Assembly: GCF_902153245.2 (NCBI RefSeq)
Contig: NZ_CABFWF030000001.1
Coordinates: 62,001-126,000 of the forward strand
Direction of reading: 5' to 3'
Length of the DNA stretch: 64,000 nt
From: Pseudorhizobium endolithicum
GTDB lineage: Bacteria; Pseudomonadota; Alphaproteobacteria; Rhizobiales; Rhizobiaceae
The notes beneath the pieces are model-generated. The model was not told the DNA's origin and searched no databases. It saw only the letters and a list, made by a program, of their open reading frames with translations. Shown piece after piece: positions 59,802 to 64,000 of the stretch. Made by a program: the position numbers and the translations under genes. Position 1 is the stretch's first letter. Every line of letters starts with the position of its first letter.

Positions 59802-60661
59802 CGGCGCGTCCTCCAGACTTCGTCCGGGTCGATCCCGTCAGCTGCCATCTGCTCCAGCGCAGCCCTTTGACTAGCCTCATGCTCGGCGAGCCGTTCTTCC
59901 GACCATCCATCCAAGCGGGCATACTTTTCTGCGAAAGCTCGCGAGTCTCTCCATGATCTCGCGTAGGGCGGCCAAGCGCGGGTTAGCTCAAATTTTCTTT
60001 TTCCGCCCTCGGTAAGTTGCCCCAGGCAGACCCGCTCAAGCCATCCCTTACAGTCGAGCTTCGCTGCGGCGATGACGTAGTCGTCTGGGCAGACCTGAAA
60101 TGATCGATATCCCGTCTCTGAGAGAAAGGGCTTCTCCCAGTCGATGACACGAGCTTCGCCGCCACATATCCCGAAGATGCCCGAATAGGTGAAATCAACT
60201 CGGCAACCGGCGATCTCGATCTCAAATCGACCTTTCTGACCGAACAACGGGATCTCGCCGTCAGTCGCAGCAAGAGCTGCGGACATCCAATCCCATGCGT
60301 CGTAAAGGCAGAAGAACCTTCCGTTGCCGTCCGGCGGACCACCCTTTTCAGCTTCGGCTTGCGTCAACCCGAACGCATGTTCCCCGATCGCCCTCAAGCG
60401 GTTACCGGACGCCACCATACCGTCGTAGTCTGCGTTCCGAACCGCGACGTCATAGGCGCGGAGTTCTGCCGACGCTTCATTCAGCATTCCGGCATCGTCG
60501 CTCGGCAATGTATCGCGGTATGCGAAGCGCGCGAGCCGGTTGTCTCGCTGCTCGATCTGCCAGGGTGAAAGTTTCGGCCGGGTCGGCACTGGCGCGGCGA
60601 GCGGTACCAGAGGCGCTGTGATCAGGTCGAACATAGAAAGCTGCTGCATGACCGACCTCAC
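59798..60661 (-). CDS. Phage hypothetical protein, early region
   Basis: 287 residues. Pro-rich N-terminus, then LRAIGEHAFGLTQAEAEKGG ... FEIEIAGCRVDFTYSGIFGI and a helical acidic C-terminus. It keeps phage company but no function is visible. Start overlaps the upstream stop by ATGA. Confidence 0.6.
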   Translation of the reverse strand: MRSVMQQLSMFDLITAPLVPLAAPVPTRPKLSPWQIEQRDNRLARFAYRDTLPSDDAGMLNEASAELRAYDVAVRNADYDGMVASGNRLRAIGEHAFGLTQAEAEKGGPPDGNGRFFCLYDAWDWMSAALAATDGEIPLFGQKGRFEIEIAGCRVDFTYSGIFGICGGEARVIDWEKPFLSETGYRSFQVCPDDYVIAAAKLDCKGWLERVCLGQLTEGGKRKFELTRAWPPYARSWRDSRAFAEKYARLDGWSEERLAEHEASQRAALEQMAADGIDPDEVWRTRR

Positions 60662-61875
60662 ATCAACAGAGGCTGGACGGAGCCGTCCGAAAAGACAGCA
60701 TCCATAGGTGTGTCGGCAGTCGGCTCATCTCCGCCCCAGCCATTCGGCCATGTGCGGAGAGCGATCAGTTCTCGGATCCGTGCCTCCTCTTGGGCATTGA
60801 TCAGATCGACTTTCGGCCGGCTGAGGCGCTCGGCCTCAAGGTTGATCTCCGATTGGATCGACAAGATCCGATCGAGTGCCATCAGCCTCGCCTCAAAGGT
60901 GAGCGGGCCCATGCGCTGCTTGTTCTTGGCCGTGGCGATGTCGCCGTTATCATCGATGCCGGTCTTCTTCAGCCGGTGTCGCGGCTCCCGCAGTTCACGA
61001 TAGAGAGGCTTCAGCCCTAGCAGTGGCGAGATGTATGACCAGTACGGAACACGAAGAACAGTCTCGAGGCCAAGATCGCGAGCGGCGAGCGGGCAGCCGT
61101 TGCACCCGGTCCGAGCGTTGATCTCCTGCGCCTCGTCGCCGCCGTAAGCATCGACAACAGCTGATGTGTCCCAAGCGCCGTATTCTTCCATTCGGGCGTA
61201 GATCTTGAGCCAGTCGAAGACGTTGCAGACCCGCCAATGAAGAATCGGTGCGAGCGTGGCGATGCGTCCGCGGATGCCCTTCGCCTCAGGAACCACCTGC
61301 TGGTACCAGCCCTGCCCGCACTCGGCTCCGTCCTTGCCGCAGGACATGGCAATGCGGCCGTCGCGGATTGCGCTCTCGCCCTGCCGAACACCGGTGATCA
61401 TGAGGATCGAACCGCTGAGCTCGTTGATCCGCCGCTCCAGTGCAGCAGTCATCGGATCGACCTTGATCTGTCGCGTGCACCAGCGGAACGTGTTGTTGTT
61501 GGGTGGCGGGACGCCCCGGCCTAGCATGTAGACCAGGAAGCGCTGATCCATCGGCGTGCAAACAACCTCGCAGTGAATGCCGCGCGCCCGAAGCCGATCG
61601 AGCAAACGTTCGGCAGCTATCGCCAGAGGCGGTAATTCCATGCGGGTATCGGCGTAAAGGACGCTGATCGACTCTGGCGCCTGGAGCCGGCCGGCGTCGA
61701 TAAGGTGAATGACCACCGTCAAGGTAGCAGTGCTATCCTTGCCGCCGGAGAAGGCGAATACCCAATGGTCGTGCGCCGGGCCGTATGCCCGCATTGACTG
61801 CAGGGTCATCTCGACCGCCTCGTCGTATACAAGGCGCTTCGCGCCTTCGAACAGCGTTGGCTGATGAATGGTCAC
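60658..61875 (-). CDS. DndC-like phosphoadenosine-phosphosulfate-reductase-family protein
   Basis: 405 residues from a GTG at 61875 with GGAGGA upstream. The PP-loop SGGKDST (43-49) binds ATP. Cysteines in RWCTRQ, SCGKDGAECG and GCNGCP could ligate an iron-sulfur cluster as in DndC. Phages often carry such proteins; proposed roles include DNA or RNA thiolation or nucleotide metabolism. There is no dndD/E/B partner within the window. Confidence 0.75.
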   Translation of the reverse strand: MTIHQPTLFEGAKRLVYDEAVEMTLQSMRAYGPAHDHWVFAFSGGKDSTATLTVVIHLIDAGRLQAPESISVLYADTRMELPPLAIAAERLLDRLRARGIHCEVVCTPMDQRFLVYMLGRGVPPPNNNTFRWCTRQIKVDPMTAALERRINELSGSILMITGVRQGESAIRDGRIAMSCGKDGAECGQGWYQQVVPEAKGIRGRIATLAPILHWRVCNVFDWLKIYARMEEYGAWDTSAVVDAYGGDEAQEINARTGCNGCPLAARDLGLETVLRVPYWSYISPLLGLKPLYRELREPRHRLKKTGIDDNGDIATAKNKQRMGPLTFEARLMALDRILSIQSEINLEAERLSRPKVDLINAQEEARIRELIALRTWPNGWGGDEPTADTPMDAVFSDGSVQPLLM

Positions 61876-61902
61876 TGTCAGTCCTCCGTGATCCACTCAG
61901 CC

Positions 61903-62313
61903 CTATCGGCCCACTTCTGAGACCGGGCCCGCCACTTCTTGGCGATGCGCAGACGCCTCAAAAGCGGCAATCTTTTCATCCAGCGAAGCCAGACGGGCAC
62001 GTAGCTCTCGCTGCTCAATGCGGGCTTGCTCCCGCTCTGCTGCTCGTAGGGCATCCATTTCCTCGCTATCGATGCGCCTTGCCGTACCCTCGTAAATCGA
62101 GCGAGCACGGCGGGCTGTGAACTGCTTGGTGACGCGCGGAGAAATGAACCGCACCGCTTCAAAGAAAACGTTGTCGAGCTTGCCGTACCGCTCGAGCGGC
62201 CAGGCATCCCGGAATGTCTTTTGCGCTTCGAAAACTGCCGCCATGGCCTTCTTCCTGCTCGTAAACACACGCTTGGGACGAGATCCCAATTCCTTGTCGT
62301 GACTTCCCAACAC
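61903..62313 (-). CDS. Phage hypothetical protein with coiled coil
   Basis: 136 residues. N-terminal basic region (SRPKRVFTSRKKAMAAVFEA), C-terminal coiled coil (RAAEREQARIEQRELRARLA). First gene downstream of a 48-base divergent gap with the plus-strand gene at 62362. No family recognised. Confidence 0.6.
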   Translation of the reverse strand: MLGSHDKELGSRPKRVFTSRKKAMAAVFEAQKTFRDAWPLERYGKLDNVFFEAVRFISPRVTKQFTARRARSIYEGTARRIDSEEMDALRAAEREQARIEQRELRARLASLDEKIAAFEASAHRQEVAGPVSEVGR

Positions 62314-62361
62314 CTTGTCGGTCTCCTGCTTTAGGTTCGCTCGTGTTGATGGAGACGACCT

Positions 62362-62655
62362 ATGCGCAGGACCGAGATTGACGGAGAGAACCCAGGCACT
62401 GACGCCAATCAGGCTGATGTTCTCTCCAGGTCCGCCGCTCGCGGAACCTCAGTGCTTCAGTTCCCTCGCAGAGCCGACACCGCCGCATTGGGTGGCTCTG
62501 CTGCTGGTGGCGATCCGCCGTCGCCGCCAGCTCCGTTCGAGCCGCTTGGAGATGCCGTCGCTGCCGTCGTGTTGAGGCTGCGGGGTGGCTTCCCTCGGGT
62601 GAAAGTGCTGGCCCCGGTCTTGCGGGAGGAGGAGGAAGACCGGGACCAGCGTTGA
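62362..62655 (+). CDS. Possible small plus-strand protein
   Basis: 97 residues with GGAGA upstream of the ATG. Pro/Ala-rich, no domain (PPSPPAPFEPLGDAVAAVVL), ending in acidic REEEEDRDQR. It could be a genuine gene in the divergent region or a GC-rich chance frame. Confidence 0.35.
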   Translation: MRRTEIDGENPGTDANQADVLSRSAARGTSVLQFPRRADTAALGGSAAGGDPPSPPAPFEPLGDAVAAVVLRLRGGFPRVKVLAPVLREEEEDRDQR

Positions 62656-62685
62656 CGGGTCAGAGGCACCCCGCCAACTTTTGGA

Positions 62686-62871
62686 TCAGGCCGCGCCTGA
62701 TTGGATCTCTGTATGCTTCGTAAAGATGTTCAGCCCGCCGTCGGAGCGCTGTCGCAAAGCCTTGCGCCGGCGGATCTCCGCTTCTGCTTCATCCCGGCTG
62801 CGGCCGGAGACGGCGCCAAATTCGGGATCGACGATGATGCAGGTTCCGTCCTGGGTGACCACAACGCTCAT
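62686..62871 (-). CDS. Small phage protein
   Basis: 61 residues (MSVVVTQDGTCIIVDPEFGA...). GGGAGGG before the ATG, ATGA overlap with the upstream zinc-finger gene. Basic middle (RSRDEAEAEIRRRKALRQR). No family recognised. Confidence 0.6.
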   Translation of the reverse strand: MSVVVTQDGTCIIVDPEFGAVSGRSRDEAEAEIRRRKALRQRSDGGLNIFTKHTEIQSGAA

Positions 62872-63194
62872 GCCGCCCTCCCGAACTGCTTCGGCCACAG
62901 ACGCGCTGCCACTACGGGGAATTTCTCATGAAGCCATTCACGCTCGCCCTGATCGATATCGTCGTCAGCGGCGAGGAACGGTCGTTCATCGTCGTAGTAG
63001 GTCTCACGAAGCTTATGGAGCCCCACCCAAGCGTCGAAACACTCTGGATGCTCGCGGTAATCCATGAAGTACCCATCGAACTTACCGGCGCAGTAGAAGT
63101 GTCTTTCGCCCTTGCCGATCGTGCCCGAGCAATGCTCGCAGCGATGATCCTTGCGGCCAACGACGGTCTTGCGATTAAAGAAGTCGTAGCTCAT
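62868..63194 (-). CDS. Phage zinc-finger protein
   Basis: 108 residues. HRCEHCSGTIGKGERHFYCA and HPECFDAW form a CxxC...C...H..C site. The C-terminal half is acidic. ATGA coupled to neighbours. Likely nucleic-acid or protein binding. Confidence 0.65.
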   Translation of the reverse strand: MSYDFFNRKTVVGRKDHRCEHCSGTIGKGERHFYCAGKFDGYFMDYREHPECFDAWVGLHKLRETYYDDERPFLAADDDIDQGEREWLHEKFPVVAARLWPKQFGRAA

Positions 63195-63976
63195 GCGAAC
63201 TCCTCCTCAATCTCAAAGGCAGCCATGATCTCGGAGGCCCGATGAGGCACTTCCTTCGCCAGTTCGACGGCGATCTTTTTCGATTGTGCGGGGGTGAAAT
63301 TCCGGGCGGCGAGCTGCCAACGGATCACGTCGAGCAGTTCGTCATCGCCACCGTATTCAATGACCGGATATTGAATGCCGAGGTTGCGGGCGATGTTGTA
63401 TCGCGACCAACCGTCGAGGAGGATATTGCCCCGGCGAACGATCGGCTCCAGCACTCCTTCGAAAGCTACCGAGGTTCCGAGGGCGTCGTATTCCTTCGTC
63501 GACAATTCCGGGAAGCAGTGAGCGAGGCTCGTCCGCTTCATTGGAACCGGCGGGAAGTCTTCGTAGGTGAGATAGCCGGGGATGGCCGGAGCAAGTTCAA
63601 CGAGGGCTCCGGCCTGATGTGTTGCGGCAGAAGGTTCGCTCTCTACATGATCGCCTCCTGTGTTGGCGGCGGCGCAGCTTGCTTCATCGAGACTTACGCG
63701 CGCGGCGCTGGGGGCTTCGGCTTCACCTTGAGAGGCCGGAGCGATGGGGGAATTGGTTGCGGTCTCTCCCGCCGTCACGCCTGCCCTTTCGGGGCCGTCG
63801 ACGTTCACGCCGTGATGCTGGACGGTCAGAGCTGGGATCACCTCGGGTTGCCCCAATCCACCAGCCACAGCCTCTGCCTTATCGGCTTCGACCAAAGCGG
63901 GCGCTACAGTTGCGTCCGTAATCGCGGTCCTTTCGGATACCGCCTCCGCCGCCTGACGCGGGGATTGAAGAGCCAT
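63191..63976 (-). CDS. ParB-like nuclease-domain protein, start possibly outside the window
   Basis: At least 261 residues. C-terminal ParB/Spo0J-like segment: GTSVAFEGVLEPIVRRGNIL, LLDGWSRYNIARNLGIQ, then FTPAQSKKIAVELAKEVPHR. N-terminal ~120 residues are low-complexity and Ala/Glu-rich. The frame is open to the window edge and the ATG at 63976 has no ribosome site, so the real start is likely upstream. DNA binding expected, partition or regulatory role uncertain. Confidence 0.75.
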   Translation of the reverse strand: MALQSPRQAAEAVSERTAITDATVAPALVEADKAEAVAGGLGQPEVIPALTVQHHGVNVDGPERAGVTAGETATNSPIAPASQGEAEAPSAARVSLDEASCAAANTGGDHVESEPSAATHQAGALVELAPAIPGYLTYEDFPPVPMKRTSLAHCFPELSTKEYDALGTSVAFEGVLEPIVRRGNILLDGWSRYNIARNLGIQYPVIEYGGDDELLDVIRWQLAARNFTPAQSKKIAVELAKEVPHRASEIMAAFEIEEEFA

Positions 63977-64000
63977 CGAGGGACCGTTGCCGAACTGGGT

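Larger units (their letters stand above)
21591..64000. mobile_element. Siphovirus-type prophage, right end outside the window
   Basis: A complete morphogenesis set (terminases, portal, scaffold, capsid, connectors, tail tube, tape measure, tail tip, fibres, lysis) in the usual order on the minus strand, preceded by an early/replication region that runs off the right edge. Integrase, excisionase and repressor are not visible and should lie to the right. The tail-tip order resembles lambda-like and rhizobial GTA-related siphophages. Cargo genes are scattered in the opposite orientation. Confidence 0.92.

Overview
The window is the junction between an alphaproteobacterial (Rhizobiales, probably Rhizobiaceae) chromosome and a large prophage. 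The host assignment rests on high GC, GcvT-type dimethylglycine dehydrogenase, GlxA-type regulators, BA14K, DUF982, CsbD and GlsB families, and the general protein style. No rRNA, tRNA or CRISPR array was found.

Bases 1-16.8 kb are ordinary chromosome. They hold a GlxA/AraC regulator cut by the window edge, a double-receiver response regulator, an FAD/GcvT dimethylglycine-dehydrogenase-like enzyme, a large MscS channel, GlsB, DUF924, an HbpS-like protein, a single-domain response regulator, a cupin gene broken by one extra C, an APC permease and a HAD phosphatase. A compact C1/O-demethylation locus follows: MetF-like, LigM-like and GntR genes plus a divergent MFS transporter. GTATAC-centred palindromes lie upstream of both ligM and gntR, so this looks like one GntR regulon feeding methyl groups from an O-methylated aromatic into tetrahydrofolate.

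Bases 16.8-21.2 kb are an accessory strip with lower GC: a gene-poor stretch with an IS-like relic and a possible integrase fragment, a SAM methyltransferase, a tightly coupled three-gene cassette of unknown function (18.5-20.5 kb), an unknown small gene, and CsbD with a good terminator.

Bases 21.6-64 kb are a siphovirus-type prophage read mostly on the minus strand and running off the right edge. From right to left: an early region (ParB-like domain protein, zinc-finger proteins, DndC-like PAPS-reductase-family protein, DNA methyltransferase, DUF1064 nuclease, replication-like protein, DnaA domain IV protein, PD-(D/E)XK nuclease); a NusG paralogue placed where a late antiterminator would sit; a moron region of secreted and small proteins (49.6-53.3 kb); terminases; portal; scaffold and capsid; head-tail connectors; tail tube; tail chaperones G and GT with a -1 frameshift; tape measure; tail tip; fibres and an Mtd/GH43/C1q-like spike; an O-antigen acyltransferase; then GH19 lysin, holin and nested Rz/Rz1. 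No integrase or repressor is visible, so they probably lie beyond the right end.

Cargo genes on the plus strand interrupt the late operon. The most interesting is a two-gene module between portal and scaffold (44.36-45.44 kb): a putAbiC-like abortive-infection protein and a 64-residue membrane protein sharing the same short motif. A minus-strand terminator sits just beside it, inside the late operon, which together with the NusG paralogue suggests processive antitermination.
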